DNA of 64,000 nt from Clostridia bacterium (GCA_017546245.1 JAFYXI010000022.1:1-64000); one strand, 5' to 3'; counted from the first letter of the stretch, positions 37,297-47,301 are shown. Notes: generated by a model not told the origin, from the sequence alone. Translations and numbers: made by a program.

Positions 37297-37770
37297 ATGA
37301 CAAACGAAATTACAAAAGAAAGAAAAGAACAGCTATCTAACAGACTGGTACTTAACTTCGGCATTTTACTTGCAGCAGCACTTATTTTGCTTTATGTAAA
37401 TAATGCATTAAGAAGCGGCGGAGTATATGCCGGTGTTACTTATACGATATTGCTTATCTTAGGTATTATCGGCGCAATCGGTGCTGTAGGATTTTTTGTG
37501 CTCGGAAAAGTAAAATATCCTAAACTTAAAAATTACAGTGCTATTTTTCTTGGCGAGTTTGTTATCTGCGCTATGCTTTATGCAGCTAAACTTTCGTTTA
37601 TTCCCGGTTACGGCAATATCGAAGCTGTAATTGCTGTATATGTTGCGATGGCTGTTTATTTTATCATTATGGCTATTTACACGAGCATCATGGTTAACAA
37701 GCCTATTGCTAAAGAAATTGAAGTAAGCGACACAAAATCAAAGCGCAAAGGCAAGAAAAAAAGAAAATAA
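37297..37770 (+). CDS. Four-helix membrane protein of unknown function
   Basis: A 157-residue protein with four predicted membrane helices (about 18-37, 46-68, 80-98, 108-130). The N-terminus is charged (KERKEQ) and the C-terminal tail is very basic ([10 protein letters not shown]), placing both ends in the cytoplasm. No family was recognised. AGGAGAG sets the start. It lies between rsmE and glyA in one apparent operon. Confidence 0.7.
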   Translation: MTNEITKERKEQLSNRLVLNFGILLAAALILLYVNNALRSGGVYAGVTYTILLILGIIGAIGAVGFFVLGKVKYPKLKNYSAIFLGEFVICAMLYAAKLSFIPGYGNIEAVIAVYVAMAVYFIIMAIYTSIMVNKPIAKEIEVSDTKSKRKGKKKRK

Positions 37771-37811
37771 TAAAAAATAGACATATAGTATTACAAAGGA
37801 GATTTATTTAC

Positions 37812-39050
37812 ATGTTTGATTTAGAATGCGTAAAAAGTATTGACCCTGAAATAGTAGAGGTCATTGAAAAAGAAGTGGATCGTCAGAATCGCAATATTGA
37901 GCTTATTGCATCAGAAAACTGTGTAACCCCTGCCGTTATGGCAGCAATGGGTTCGCCGCTTACAAATAAATATGCCGAAGGATATCCGGGCAAACGTTAT
38001 TATGGCGGTTGCGAGGTTGTAGACGTTGCAGAAAGCCTTGCCATTGAGCGCGCTAAAGAGCTTTTTGGTGCAGATCACGCAAATGTTCAGCCACACTCCG
38101 GCGCACAGGCTAACCTGGCTGTATTTTTTGCGGCATTAAAACCCGGCGATACTGTACTTAGTATGAATTTATCACACGGCGGTCACTTATCACACGGAAG
38201 CCCTGTAAATATTTCAGGTAAGTATTTCAACATAATTCCTTATGGTGTAAGCGAAAAAACCGAAATGATTGACTATGACGAAGTTCGCCGTCTTGCAATT
38301 GAAAACAAGCCTAAGCTTATTCTGGCAGGCGCAAGTGCATATTCAAGAACAATTGACTTCGAAAAATTTGCAGAAATCGCAAAAGAAGTTGGCGCATATT
38401 TTATGGTAGATATGGCACATATCGCTGGCTTGGTTGCAGCAGGATTGCATCCAAATCCTGTACCGTATGCTGATTTTGTAACTACTACAACACATAAGAC
38501 TCTTCGTGGACCTCGCGGTGGCTTGATTCTTTGCAAAGAAGAACATGCTCAGATGATTAATAAAGCTGTATTCCCCGGAATCCAGGGTGGTCCGCTTATG
38601 CATGTAATAGCTGCAAAAGCTGTATGCTTTAAAGAAGCATTAAGCGATGAGTTTAAAGAATATCAGAAGCAGGTTGTTAAAAACGCAGCGGCATTGTCTA
38701 AAGCTCTTATAGATGAAGGCTTTAAAATTGTATCAGGCGGTACTGACAACCACTTGATGCTTGTTGATTTAACAAATATGGATGTAACAGGTAAAGATGC
38801 GGAAAAAATGCTCGATGAAGTACGCATTACCGTAAATAAAAATACCATTCCTCTTGAAACAAGAAGCCCGTTTGTAACCAGCGGTATACGTATCGGTACA
38901 CCTGCATCTACAACTCGCGGAATGAAAGAAGATGACATGGTAGAAATCGCAAAGCTTATAAAAATGACCTTGTCTGATTTCGAAGGCAATAAAGAAGAGG
39001 TTGCAAAACGTGTAGAAGCACTTTGCTCAAAATATCCGCTTTATCGATGA
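37812..39050 (+). CDS. glyA: Serine hydroxymethyltransferase
   Basis: A 412-residue PLP enzyme that converts serine and tetrahydrofolate to glycine and 5,10-methylene-THF, feeding one-carbon units to purine and thymidylate synthesis. Motifs are [41 protein letters not shown], and the PLP lysine in [14 protein letters not shown]. An AAAGGAGA site sets the ATG. No riboswitch is evident in the 41-base gap before it. Confidence 0.97.
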   Translation: MFDLECVKSIDPEIVEVIEKEVDRQNRNIELIASENCVTPAVMAAMGSPLTNKYAEGYPGKRYYGGCEVVDVAESLAIERAKELFGADHANVQPHSGAQANLAVFFAALKPGDTVLSMNLSHGGHLSHGSPVNISGKYFNIIPYGVSEKTEMIDYDEVRRLAIENKPKLILAGASAYSRTIDFEKFAEIAKEVGAYFMVDMAHIAGLVAAGLHPNPVPYADFVTTTTHKTLRGPRGGLILCKEEHAQMINKAVFPGIQGGPLMHVIAAKAVCFKEALSDEFKEYQKQVVKNAAALSKALIDEGFKIVSGGTDNHLMLVDLTNMDVTGKDAEKMLDEVRITVNKNTIPLETRSPFVTSGIRIGTPASTTRGMKEDDMVEIAKLIKMTLSDFEGNKEEVAKRVEALCSKYPLYR

Positions 39051-39081
39051 TTAAACCAAGTAAAAATAAGGAGGAATAAAG

Positions 39082-39327
39082 ATGGCAAAAGGAATGTCCG
39101 TATATTATAATGCATTTGGTGTTTTTAAAAAGAAATTATCAAAAAAGTTAAACGACGACGATGTGGCATCGCTTAAGCTTGCAGGCATAGCTTCGGGTGT
39201 TTTGCTAATGTCATTCATTCCCGATTTTACTAAAAAATTAAGAACTTTACTTTTGGTTATAAGCATTATATTAATAATCCCGACAATTATTAAAGTCATA
39301 AAGCTTTTGAGTGATATGTTAAAATAA
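39082..39327 (+). CDS. Small membrane protein
   Basis: An 81-residue protein: a basic N-terminal half (FKKKLSKKL) and two hydrophobic segments (about 33-45 and 51-72). It has a very good AAGGAGG site and follows glyA by 31 bases, so it is probably a real gene. No family recognised. The 265 bases after it hold only the promoter at 39515. Confidence 0.6.
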   Translation: MAKGMSVYYNAFGVFKKKLSKKLNDDDVASLKLAGIASGVLLMSFIPDFTKKLRTLLLVISIILIIPTIIKVIKLLSDMLK

Positions 39328-39514
39328 TATTATAATTTTAAATAATCCAAAAAATTCCAAAAATATGCAAAGTCATTTTTAATTGGTTTTGCAGTTTTTG
39401 GGATTTTTATTGTTAACATATTTCGCTGAAATAGGTTTCGTTTTTTATATGTCGGTTATGCTGTAGCTTTTAAAACTTTTAGGTTTCTATATGCACAATA
39501 ATCATAATTTTATG

Positions 39515-39543
39515 TTTACAAACAGATTAATTTATGATATACT
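39515..39543 (+). promoter_or_regulatory. Promoter of the cohesin/dockerin cluster
   Basis: TTTACA (39515-39520), 17-base spacer, TATACT (39538-39543). It is the only good promoter ahead of four closely spaced secreted-protein genes that end at the terminator near 46381. Confidence 0.65.
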
Positions 39544-39592
39544 ATATTTTGGTATATTAGATGTTTTGTATGTATTTTAAGGAAGTGTTTTG

Positions 39593-40636
39593 ATGCGTAA
39601 AATTTTATCCCTAATTTTAGCGTTGTTTATTTGTATTAACATAACAGCATATGCTGAAAATACAGCTTTAAAAATATCCTGCACACAAAATGATACGGGT
39701 TATTCGGTTAGCGTGTCAATAAGCGGCAATCCGGGGATTTGTGCCGGCTCGTTCGAAATTGAGTATGATAGCACAGCTTTTAAAATAAGCGATTTGGTTA
39801 GCGAAGAGGTCATAGGTAATGCGATGGCGGTAGTTAATGAAAATTTTAAAGAAAATCAGGCTAAGGTTACATTTATGTCTCTTTCGCCCATCAGCGCAGA
39901 CGGTGAGGTAATAAGTTTTAATATATCTCCTGAAACAGAAAGTGCCTATACTAAAATAGAAATTAAAAATTTGTTGCTTGCCGATGCAAACGAAAATCAA
40001 ATAGTCTGTGATGTATTTAATGCTGAAATCGGAGAAAAAACAGAACCAAAAGAAGAGTTGCCTGAAACCTCTGAGGATATAGTTTCGGATATTCACATAA
40101 ACACCGGTTCATCGGGAGGAAGTAAAAAAACAGATAAATCAACGAAGCAGGAATATACTTTTGAACAAAGAATTGCCGATGTAATTCTTTTGCAGATTGA
40201 TAACTGTTATGCTTCGGCTTATGGCGTAAGAAAGTCGATAGACGAAAACAACGACAAAGTAGTTCCTTACATCAGTCACGACCGCACTTTAGTTCCTTTA
40301 AGATTTATAGCTGAAACTCTTGGGGCAGATGTTTTATGGGAAAACGGATGGAATGGTTGCGTAATAAAAAAAAGCGATAAAGAAATAAAAATTACATTTG
40401 GTTCAAATGAATTTACAGTAAACGGAAAAACCATAATTTATGATGCTCCTATCGAAGTTGTCGAAGAAAGAACGATGGTGCCCATAAGATTAATTTCGGA
40501 AGAATTAGACTGTAATGTTTATTGGCAGAACAAAAACAGAGCAGTTGTTATTTCGCCGTTAACGAATCCGTGGAAAGAATCTGCTCAAACAGAAAAAACA
40601 GCACTTTTAAAAATGCTTGAACTTATAAAAAAATAA
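39593..40636 (+). CDS. Secreted protein: cohesin-like domain plus copper-amine-oxidase-like stalk domain
   Basis: A 347-residue exported protein. The signal peptide ends near AYAEN (about residue 20). Residues about 22-145 form a cohesin-like beta sandwich (SVSVSISGNPGICAGSFEIEYD). After an acidic, Ser/Gly-rich linker comes a pair of copper-amine-oxidase N-terminal-like motifs (about 220-330): RTLVPLRFIAETLGADVLWE and the half-repeat RTMVPIRLISEELDCNVYW. That stalk domain is common in Clostridia surface proteins and is not catalytic. ATG 39593 follows AAGGAAGTG; a TTG just before it is in frame. First gene of the cluster. Confidence 0.78.
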   Translation: MRKILSLILALFICINITAYAENTALKISCTQNDTGYSVSVSISGNPGICAGSFEIEYDSTAFKISDLVSEEVIGNAMAVVNENFKENQAKVTFMSLSPISADGEVISFNISPETESAYTKIEIKNLLLADANENQIVCDVFNAEIGEKTEPKEELPETSEDIVSDIHINTGSSGGSKKTDKSTKQEYTFEQRIADVILLQIDNCYASAYGVRKSIDENNDKVVPYISHDRTLVPLRFIAETLGADVLWENGWNGCVIKKSDKEIKITFGSNEFTVNGKTIIYDAPIEVVEERTMVPIRLISEELDCNVYWQNKNRAVVISPLTNPWKESAQTEKTALLKMLELIKK

Positions 40637-40695
40637 CGCGATGCGTTTTTAAATATATTTAATATTAAAATATTAAATTAAAGGGGATGATTTTA

Positions 40696-41523
40696 ATGAA
40701 AAAAACAGCGCAGATTTTGTTGGTGGCAATGCTTGTATTTTCGGCAATAAGCGTTTCGGCATACATGCCCGACGAAAATGACCGATACAGCATAACCTAT
40801 AACGCAGGTGTGGAAAATGCAGGAAATATGTATGGTCTGGCTGCTATAGCCGGAACGGATGAAAATATGGATGTAGCTGCAGACAATGCATTGGTTTATG
40901 TATATCAGACAACGGCAGATGCAGAGGGCAACATTACGTTTAACAGCTTCGGACCGATTGGACCTGATCCAAGCGATCCTGACTATGTCGAAAGTACTGT
41001 TTTTATAGGCGGTCAGGGTTTTGATACAGCTCAAATGATAGGTGTTTTAGAAGCGGCGTCCTCGTCCGGCGATGATGCAGAAAGCGCAGCTATCCGTGGT
41101 ATGGCTACCGATAGTGTCAGTCCTTCAAAACCGATAACGGTTACAGTTACCGGCGATGACGGCGTTGTTGTTGGCACAGCTACTGCAAACGATGACGGCA
41201 CTTATGAAATATATGTTCCGCATGGCACATATAGTATTAAATTCACAAAAGAAGGTTTTTGTTCTTGTACATATCGAAATGTTTCGGTAACGGGTGACAT
41301 TGACTTTGAAATGGTCGATATGACAAACTTAGCCGGTGATATTGTAGCAAACGGTACAGTTAATATTATGGATTTAAGCGCATTGCTAAATGACTACAAC
41401 AAGCAAATTCCTTATAATGAGTTATCAAATCCGTTATCTGATATTAACGGCAACGGCTCGGTTAATATTGCAGACCTGAGCTTGCTGCTTAGCGGCTATA
41501 ACTCAAGCGATATAATAAAGTAG
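40696..41523 (+). CDS. Secreted protein with C-terminal type I dockerin
   Basis: A 275-residue exported protein. The signal peptide ends near VSAYMP (about 20). The middle is of unknown fold, Ala/Asp-rich. Residues about 145-205 look like a carboxypeptidase-regulatory beta domain (GVVVGTATANDDGTYEIYVPHGTYSI). Two dockerin-type calcium loops end the protein: DIVANGTVNIMDL and DINGNGSVNIADL. The second has a full set of ligands; the first lacks the Asn/Asp at the third position (Val instead). AAGGGG nine bases upstream favours ATG 40696 over the ATG at 40687. No enzyme domain. Confidence 0.8.
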   Translation: MKKTAQILLVAMLVFSAISVSAYMPDENDRYSITYNAGVENAGNMYGLAAIAGTDENMDVAADNALVYVYQTTADAEGNITFNSFGPIGPDPSDPDYVESTVFIGGQGFDTAQMIGVLEAASSSGDDAESAAIRGMATDSVSPSKPITVTVTGDDGVVVGTATANDDGTYEIYVPHGTYSIKFTKEGFCSCTYRNVSVTGDIDFEMVDMTNLAGDIVANGTVNIMDLSALLNDYNKQIPYNELSNPLSDINGNGSVNIADLSLLLSGYNSSDIIK

Positions 41524-41563
41524 TTATTTACATTTTATAAATAAAATACAGGAGGAAAGTTTT

Positions 41564-44500
41564 ATGAAAAAAACATTAAAAAGCATGCTTCATATTCTTC
41601 TTGCTATTTTAATAGTTTTAGGTAGCTGTGGTATAGTTTTTGCTGCCGAAGAATTAGCAAAACTTGAAATTTATGAAGTAGATGCGTCAAATGATGTTGA
41701 ACCCGGCGTTTACAAGCTTGTGTTTAATGCAATATTACCGCCTGAAAATCCGAATGCTGCGGTAACAAGCCTTGTATTTTCTTACGACACGGATGTAATC
41801 CAGCCTGTAAGACATACCAATGGTGCGGATGTTGCTCTTTATGAGGGGGCATCAAATTCGCTGTTTAACAGAGTGTTTAAGGCATATGCAAATGAAGATG
41901 AATTTGTTGAACTTTCATTTGCTCCGTTTGCATCTGTAGCAAGCGGAAACAGACTTGCAATAAAAGTAGATACATATGCACTTGGCACTTATGTAGATGC
42001 TTCAAACGGAATGGTATTTACAGAGTTTTTCTACAAAATTAAAGAAGGCGCAAAACCGAATGCCGATACCTTTAAGCTTGAAACAGAATATTATGACGGC
42101 TCTGTTTTAAAACAGATGTATCCGGATGCGAGCGAGGCTGCTGCTGTATTGGTAGGTACATATCAATACGGAAAAGCATCAGGCAGTGATACAATGTATT
42201 TAGATTCATTTACATTTACAGGCTCTGACGTTAAAGGTGATGCTCCGGCTGAACCTGATGTTCCTGATGAACCTCCTGTAGATGAGCCTACCGAAGAACC
42301 AACAGAAGAACCCTCGGTAGAAACTGACGTTCCTTCAAAAGAACCTCCGGTAGAACCAACCGTAGAACCTACAGTTGCACCAACTGTTGAGCCTACTTCA
42401 GAACCTACTGAAGAACCGAAACCTTCTGAGGATGCTCCTGAGTATATAGGTACAGGCTCACTTAACATATACGAAACAAGTGTTGATGAGGCAGCAGGCG
42501 TTAACAAGCTTGTATTTAAAGCAAAGCTTCCCGATGGTGCTGAAGGAATTAACGTTACAGGTCTTGTGTTCTCTTATGATGAGTCGGTAGTTCAGCCTGT
42601 AAATAAATCAACATATTCTGATGTTGCTATTTCTCCGACAACAACCGATTCAGTTACTAGAAGAGCTTTTAATGCATATACAAGCGATGAATATGAATTT
42701 GCTTTCGCTCCGTTTAATGTAATACGCCAGAACGGCAGAGTTGCAATTAAAGTAGACACCTATCTTACTGATGGTACTGCAGATTTCTGTGATGAAACGA
42801 TGTTTACAGAATTTTACTTTAGAATTAAAGATGGAATAGTTCCAAATTACGAAACATTTAAACTCGAAACAGAGTATTCCGACGGAACAATTTTAAAGGC
42901 TATGTATTCTGATGAAACAGAAGCAGCAACTGTAATTTTAGGTAATAATTATAAATACGGTATGCCTTTAGGTAATGATACATTAGAATTGGAATCATTT
43001 ATCTTTGCCGGCTGTGATAATTATGAAGAGATAATACCGCCGGCAACAGCTGCACCGACAGAAGAACCGCCGGTAGTTGAACCGGATGTGCCTACTGATG
43101 AACCGGCAGAGCCTGATGTTCCTTCTGAAGAACCGCCGGTAGTTGAGCCGGAAGAATCTATTGAACCTGCTATTATAGATGTAACTGCAGAAATGGTAGA
43201 TCCTGACGAGGGAATTAAAAAATTGGTGTTTAAAGCAACTACTCCTGAAGGTGCAAAAGGAATTGCTGCAACAGGTATTGTATTCTCGTATGATACTTCT
43301 GTAATTCAGCCTGTTAGACATTCAAATGGTGCGGATATAACAATTACAACTGCATCTAATGATACAACATTAAAAAGAGTATTTAAAGCATATGAAGATG
43401 ATGAGTATGCATTCTCGTTTGCTCCGTTTATGGTTATGGAAGCCGACGGCAGAATTGCAATTAAAGCCGATTCTTTTTGTGTAGATACTGCAATTGATGC
43501 AAAAGACGGTATGATATTTACCGAGTTTTACTATAGAGTTAAAGAAGGTCAGCAGGTAACAGAAGATACCTTTAGACTTGAAGCTGATTATATAGACGGC
43601 TCTTTCTTAAAAGAAGCATATAGCGATCCGAATACAGCGGCTGCTGTAATAGTTGGTGACTATAAATACGGCTGGGCAAAAGAAGGAGTAACCGATACTG
43701 CTTGGTTAAATTCCTTCCCGACGGAAGATGCTGAGCCTGTATGGTATGATATCAGCGAATTTACAGATGCGTTAGAGTATCAATATGTTGACTACAACAG
43801 AGAAGAACAGTATTACGAGCTTCCTGAATTGCCGGAAATTCCTGATGCTTCTTTGACTGTTGATGTTACATATGTTGATGTAGACGGAAATGAAATTACT
43901 GCACCGAAAAATGCAGGCGTATATGACGTAATAATTAGCTTTAACAGCGAAAATCCGAACTATTATACACCGGATGATATAACAACCTGCTTTATAATCG
44001 AAAAGATTGATGCCGTTATCGCAGCTGATGCTGTTCAGGAATTTGTATATGACGGTACAGAAAAAACAGTTGCCGCCTCAATTGCAGAGGGTGATGAAGG
44101 GGTAGAACTTGTAATCGAAACCGCAACAGAAATCGGTGAATATGATGTCGCTGTAATATATCCTGAATCTGCTAACTATTACGAAACATATAAGTATGTA
44201 AGACTTAATATATTAAAACCAACAGTTCCGATTGCTTTTGTTTCAGATATTCCTGCTGTAACTGTTGATTACGGCACAACATATAATGTAAGCACATCAA
44301 AGCTCGCAGATAGTGTTAAAGTTCAGCTTGAAAATGGCGAAAGCGCAATGGTTAATATCATCTGGAGAGAAAACAGCACTCCGATATACGATGAAATTAC
44401 ACCGGGAACTTATACATTTACCGGCGAATTTGATTTAGACCCTGAAGGTCTTATCGTAAATCCGTACGGCCTTGTTGCAACCGCTAAAATTGTTGTTGCA

Positions 44501-45112
44501 GAGCCAACAATCATTAAAAATATGTATGTATCTTCAGATATTGGTATAATTGACGAAACAGTTGATGTGGTTATTTCAACCGAGGGCAATCCTGAAATGG
44601 CAAGCGGCAGCTTTGTTATTGAATACGATCCGGAATTATTAACTCCTGAACGTTATTCGAATTATGGTGTGCTTCCCGGATTGATGGTAAATCTTGATTA
44701 TGACTACGGTAAAATTAAGGTAACCTTTGCAGGAACCAGCGAAGCCGCAAAAGGCGGAGATGTGCTTAAGCTTAGCTTCTATGTAAGTTCTTGGAATACA
44801 GACAAGCAAAATACTGAAATCGCAATTAAAGATGCAAGCATTTACAACGCACAGGAAAAACGTATCAAGATTATAACAAACAACGGTACAATCACAGCAA
44901 GAAAGCTTATCTTAGGTGATGTAAATGATGATGGCTCGGTAAATATTCTTGATGCATACAGAGTACTTGTTTACGATGCAGGCTTATTAGATGCCGATTT
45001 CTCAAAGGTACAGAATAAAGCAGCAGATGTAAACAAAGACGGTTGCATTGACATCTTTGATGCTATGAGAATTCAACGTTACGTAACCGGATTTATCGGT
45101 ACATTAGAGTAA
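41564..45112 (+). CDS. Large secreted scaffold-like protein: three repeated modules, Ig-like domains, cohesin-like domain and dockerin
   Basis: A 1182-residue exported protein. After the signal peptide (end near VFAAEE, about 28) come three homologous modules of about 185 residues (about 30-224, 294-490, 536-719), each with LVFSYD, QPV, FKAY or FNAY, FAPF, IKVD and FTEFYY. Pro/Glu/Thr-rich linkers with repeated EEP, EPT and EPP units join them. Then follow two MBG-type Ig domains (about 725-885), a Big_4-type domain (to about 984), a cohesin-like domain (about 985-1112, with GNPEMASGSFVIEYD) and a type I dockerin (about 1115-1180) with GDVNDDGSVNILDA and ADVNKDGCIDIFDA. No sortase or S-layer anchor and no catalytic domain. 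AGGAGGAAAG sets the start. Confidence 0.85.
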   Translation: MKKTLKSMLHILLAILIVLGSCGIVFAAEELAKLEIYEVDASNDVEPGVYKLVFNAILPPENPNAAVTSLVFSYDTDVIQPVRHTNGADVALYEGASNSLFNRVFKAYANEDEFVELSFAPFASVASGNRLAIKVDTYALGTYVDASNGMVFTEFFYKIKEGAKPNADTFKLETEYYDGSVLKQMYPDASEAAAVLVGTYQYGKASGSDTMYLDSFTFTGSDVKGDAPAEPDVPDEPPVDEPTEEPTEEPSVETDVPSKEPPVEPTVEPTVAPTVEPTSEPTEEPKPSEDAPEYIGTGSLNIYETSVDEAAGVNKLVFKAKLPDGAEGINVTGLVFSYDESVVQPVNKSTYSDVAISPTTTDSVTRRAFNAYTSDEYEFAFAPFNVIRQNGRVAIKVDTYLTDGTADFCDETMFTEFYFRIKDGIVPNYETFKLETEYSDGTILKAMYSDETEAATVILGNNYKYGMPLGNDTLELESFIFAGCDNYEEIIPPATAAPTEEPPVVEPDVPTDEPAEPDVPSEEPPVVEPEESIEPAIIDVTAEMVDPDEGIKKLVFKATTPEGAKGIAATGIVFSYDTSVIQPVRHSNGADITITTASNDTTLKRVFKAYEDDEYAFSFAPFMVMEADGRIAIKADSFCVDTAIDAKDGMIFTEFYYRVKEGQQVTEDTFRLEADYIDGSFLKEAYSDPNTAAAVIVGDYKYGWAKEGVTDTAWLNSFPTEDAEPVWYDISEFTDALEYQYVDYNREEQYYELPELPEIPDASLTVDVTYVDVDGNEITAPKNAGVYDVIISFNSENPNYYTPDDITTCFIIEKIDAVIAADAVQEFVYDGTEKTVAASIAEGDEGVELVIETATEIGEYDVAVIYPESANYYETYKYVRLNILKPTVPIAFVSDIPAVTVDYGTTYNVSTSKLADSVKVQLENGESAMVNIIWRENSTPIYDEITPGTYTFTGEFDLDPEGLIVNPYGLVATAKIVVAEPTIIKNMYVSSDIGIIDETVDVVISTEGNPEMASGSFVIEYDPELLTPERYSNYGVLPGLMVNLDYDYGKIKVTFAGTSEAAKGGDVLKLSFYVSSWNTDKQNTEIAIKDASIYNAQEKRIKIITNNGTITARKLILGDVNDDGSVNILDAYRVLVYDAGLLDADFSKVQNKAADVNKDGCIDIFDAMRIQRYVTGFIGTLE

Positions 45113-45125
45113 GTAGGTGAATGAA

Positions 45126-46352
45126 ATGAAAAATAAAGTATTATCATTAGTATTAATATTATTAATTGCGTTTTCTATGTGTTTACCTGCTTATGCAGAT
45201 AATGCCACAGCTACAATAAAAGCTGTGGTAAGTGATTGCACGGTAAACAGACAGATTACCGTAAGTATTCAGATAAGCGGTGCGCAAGATGTTTGCGGCG
45301 CATCTCTCGAGGTTATGTATGATAATTCTGCTCTTGAATTAGTAAGTGCAACAAAAGGAAGTATAATTCCTGCTGATAGCTCACAGTTAAATGATAAGTA
45401 TACTGATTACAGTGTAAAACTAAACTGGATGAGCGGACAGGAAGCTATCGCTGACGGTGAAATCCTTTCACTTGTGTTTAACACAAAATTAACCGGAAAA
45501 GCTTTAATATCGTTTGATAAGATTAAACTTTCAAAGTTTGACGAAACCCCGGTTTCTTGTATTGCAGATGATGTTTTGTTTGATATTTATCCTGAGTGCG
45601 AAAGCATTACAATAAGCGGTCCTGATAAAATAACTGACAAGACAGCTTATTCAGCAATATGCGAACCGACCGGATTCCCAAGTAAATTTGTTAAATGGTC
45701 AATTGATAATGAAGAGATTGCATATATAAACGAGAGTGGAATCTTAACCCCGTACGTTGACGGTGAAATTACCATTACCGCAGAGGCAACAGACGGCACA
45801 GGCATTAAAGCAACCAAAACAGTATATGCTGACGTTGTTCTGTGTGAAGCTTTTGAAATTGACGACGAAAGCTCAGAAGAAGCAGCTGTTGTATGGTGTC
45901 CTGAAAATGGTATAACAACAGTAGATATTACTTTTGCAGCCTATGATGAACTCGGAAAAATGATTGCGTTTAAACCATATACAGCAGATTTAAAAGAAGG
46001 TAAAAATACTGTACCTGCAACAGACTTTAACTTTAGCGGTGCACGCAAAATTAAAATCTTTATGTGGGATAGTGTGTCAAACGCATTGCCTCTTTGTGTG
46101 GAAAAAGAGTTTTTAATGACGAATTATCCGACATCAAATATGGCAGTAGTAACAGGTGCATCTAATAATGGCGAAAACACAGAAACAGTAAAAGTTAGTT
46201 TTTTTGAGACTGGCGAAGCGGTACAGGCAGAAACAGACGTGTTTAAATATAACGAAATCGAGGAAATAACAAAAGCTAATGTTTTTGAGATTTATGATAC
46301 CTCTCGTTTTAACAAGGATATAGCAAAGGCATTGTCATCACTTACTAAATAA
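45126..46352 (+). CDS. Secreted cohesin-like / Big_2 protein
   Basis: A 408-residue exported protein. The signal peptide ends near AYADN. Residues about 23-150 form a cohesin-like domain (VSIQISGAQDVCGASLEVMYD). A Big_2-type Ig domain follows (about 157-238, with VKWSIDNEEIAYI and GILTPYVDGEITITAEA). The rest is a beta domain containing FAAYDELGKMIAF and KIKIFMWDSVSNALPL, the same type of ending as in the LRR protein at 6881. ATG 45126 lies after TAGGTG; a GTG at 45117 is inside that site. It follows the 1182-residue protein by 13 bases and precedes a strong terminator. Confidence 0.78.
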   Translation: MKNKVLSLVLILLIAFSMCLPAYADNATATIKAVVSDCTVNRQITVSIQISGAQDVCGASLEVMYDNSALELVSATKGSIIPADSSQLNDKYTDYSVKLNWMSGQEAIADGEILSLVFNTKLTGKALISFDKIKLSKFDETPVSCIADDVLFDIYPECESITISGPDKITDKTAYSAICEPTGFPSKFVKWSIDNEEIAYINESGILTPYVDGEITITAEATDGTGIKATKTVYADVVLCEAFEIDDESSEEAAVVWCPENGITTVDITFAAYDELGKMIAFKPYTADLKEGKNTVPATDFNFSGARKIKIFMWDSVSNALPLCVEKEFLMTNYPTSNMAVVTGASNNGENTETVKVSFFETGEAVQAETDVFKYNEIEEITKANVFEIYDTSRFNKDIAKALSSLTK

Positions 46353-46380
46353 AGTAGTTTTTATTCTGCATTAGTTGACA

Positions 46381-46413
46381 AAAAACCCAAGATACAATGT
46401 ATCTTGGGTTTTT
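46381..46413. terminator. Bidirectional terminator between the cohesin cluster and pdxK
   Basis: AAAAACCCAAGATAC (46381-46395) pairs perfectly with 46399-46413, loop AAT; A and T tracts serve both convergent genes. Confidence 0.92.
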
Positions 46414-46427
46414 GTTGCATATATCTT

Positions 46428-47258
46428 TTATTTTAACGCCTCTATTAATTTATAAATCACCGGTTCAAATGCTGCGCCGTACCAATGGTTATCGTGCTTG
46501 GCGGTTTCTTTAATACACTCTACAGTATATTCTGCTGCAATTTTTGCTGCATCGTATGCACTTTTGCCAATAGTTTTTGCTCCTACGAAAGCAGATGCAT
46601 AAATATCTCCTGTTCCGTGACTGCCGTTAGGTAAAAATTCGTGTTCATAGTACGAATAGCTGTCGTTTTCATAAATAACAACACCGGTTTTGCCTTCGCT
46701 GTATGAAACTCCTGTAAGAATAACATTTTTGCATCCTAAGTCAATTAAGCGGCTGATTAACATATCAATATATTTTCTGTCGTATGTAGTTTTGTATTCC
46801 GTTGCTGTTAAAAAGCAAGCTTCTGTAATGTTCGGCAGAATATAATCAGCTTTGCTGCACAGTTTTTTCATAGCAGCTACAAAATCAAGGTCAAATCCCG
46901 GATAAAGATTTCCGTTATCAGCCATAGCAGGGTCAATAATAACTAAAGCATCGTCTTTTTTTGTGCTGTTTATAATATCAATAACGTAATCAATCTGTTT
47001 TGCGCTGCCCAAATATCCGGTATAAATTCCATCAAATTTAATATTTTCTTTTTCCCAATGCGCTTTAATATCCGGTATATCATCGGTCAGGTCGCGAAAA
47101 GTGTAGCCTTTAAAACCCGATGTATGTGTAGAAAGAACTGCAGAAGGCAGAACGCAGGTTTCGATTCCGCAAGCCGAAATTATAGGAAGAGCAACGGTAA
47201 GTGAACATTGCCCAACGCAAGAAATGTCCTGAATAGTAAGTAATTTTTTGTAACTCAT
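46428..47258 (-). CDS. pdxK: Pyridoxamine/pyridoxal kinase
   Basis: A 276-residue ribokinase-fold enzyme that phosphorylates vitamin B6 vitamers for PLP salvage. The N-terminal IQDISCVGQCSLTVALPI, the TGYLGS segment and the C-terminal anion hole/catalytic SHGTGDIYASAF (Asp as base) fit the PdxK/PdxY family. It is transcribed away from a MocR-type gene, the classic pairing for PLP-sensing control. A -10 TATAAT on the minus strand near 47293-47298 has a -35 TTTAAA 17 bases upstream. Confidence 0.88.
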   Translation of the reverse strand: MSYKKLLTIQDISCVGQCSLTVALPIISACGIETCVLPSAVLSTHTSGFKGYTFRDLTDDIPDIKAHWEKENIKFDGIYTGYLGSAKQIDYVIDIINSTKKDDALVIIDPAMADNGNLYPGFDLDFVAAMKKLCSKADYILPNITEACFLTATEYKTTYDRKYIDMLISRLIDLGCKNVILTGVSYSEGKTGVVIYENDSYSYYEHEFLPNGSHGTGDIYASAFVGAKTIGKSAYDAAKIAAEYTVECIKETAKHDNHWYGAAFEPVIYKLIEALK

Positions 47259-47301
47259 TATTTAACCCCTTTACTTTTTTGTCGATTTATATTATAATCT
47301 A

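Noticed and set aside
42280-42430. Tandem repeats as a CRISPR or satellite
   Set aside because: The repeats encode the EPT/EEP linker in frame and vary in unit length; no spacers.
42163-42507. Ser/Gly/Thr-rich minus-strand frame
   Set aside because: It is the complement of the Pro/Glu/Thr linker of the large scaffold-like protein and has no start signals.
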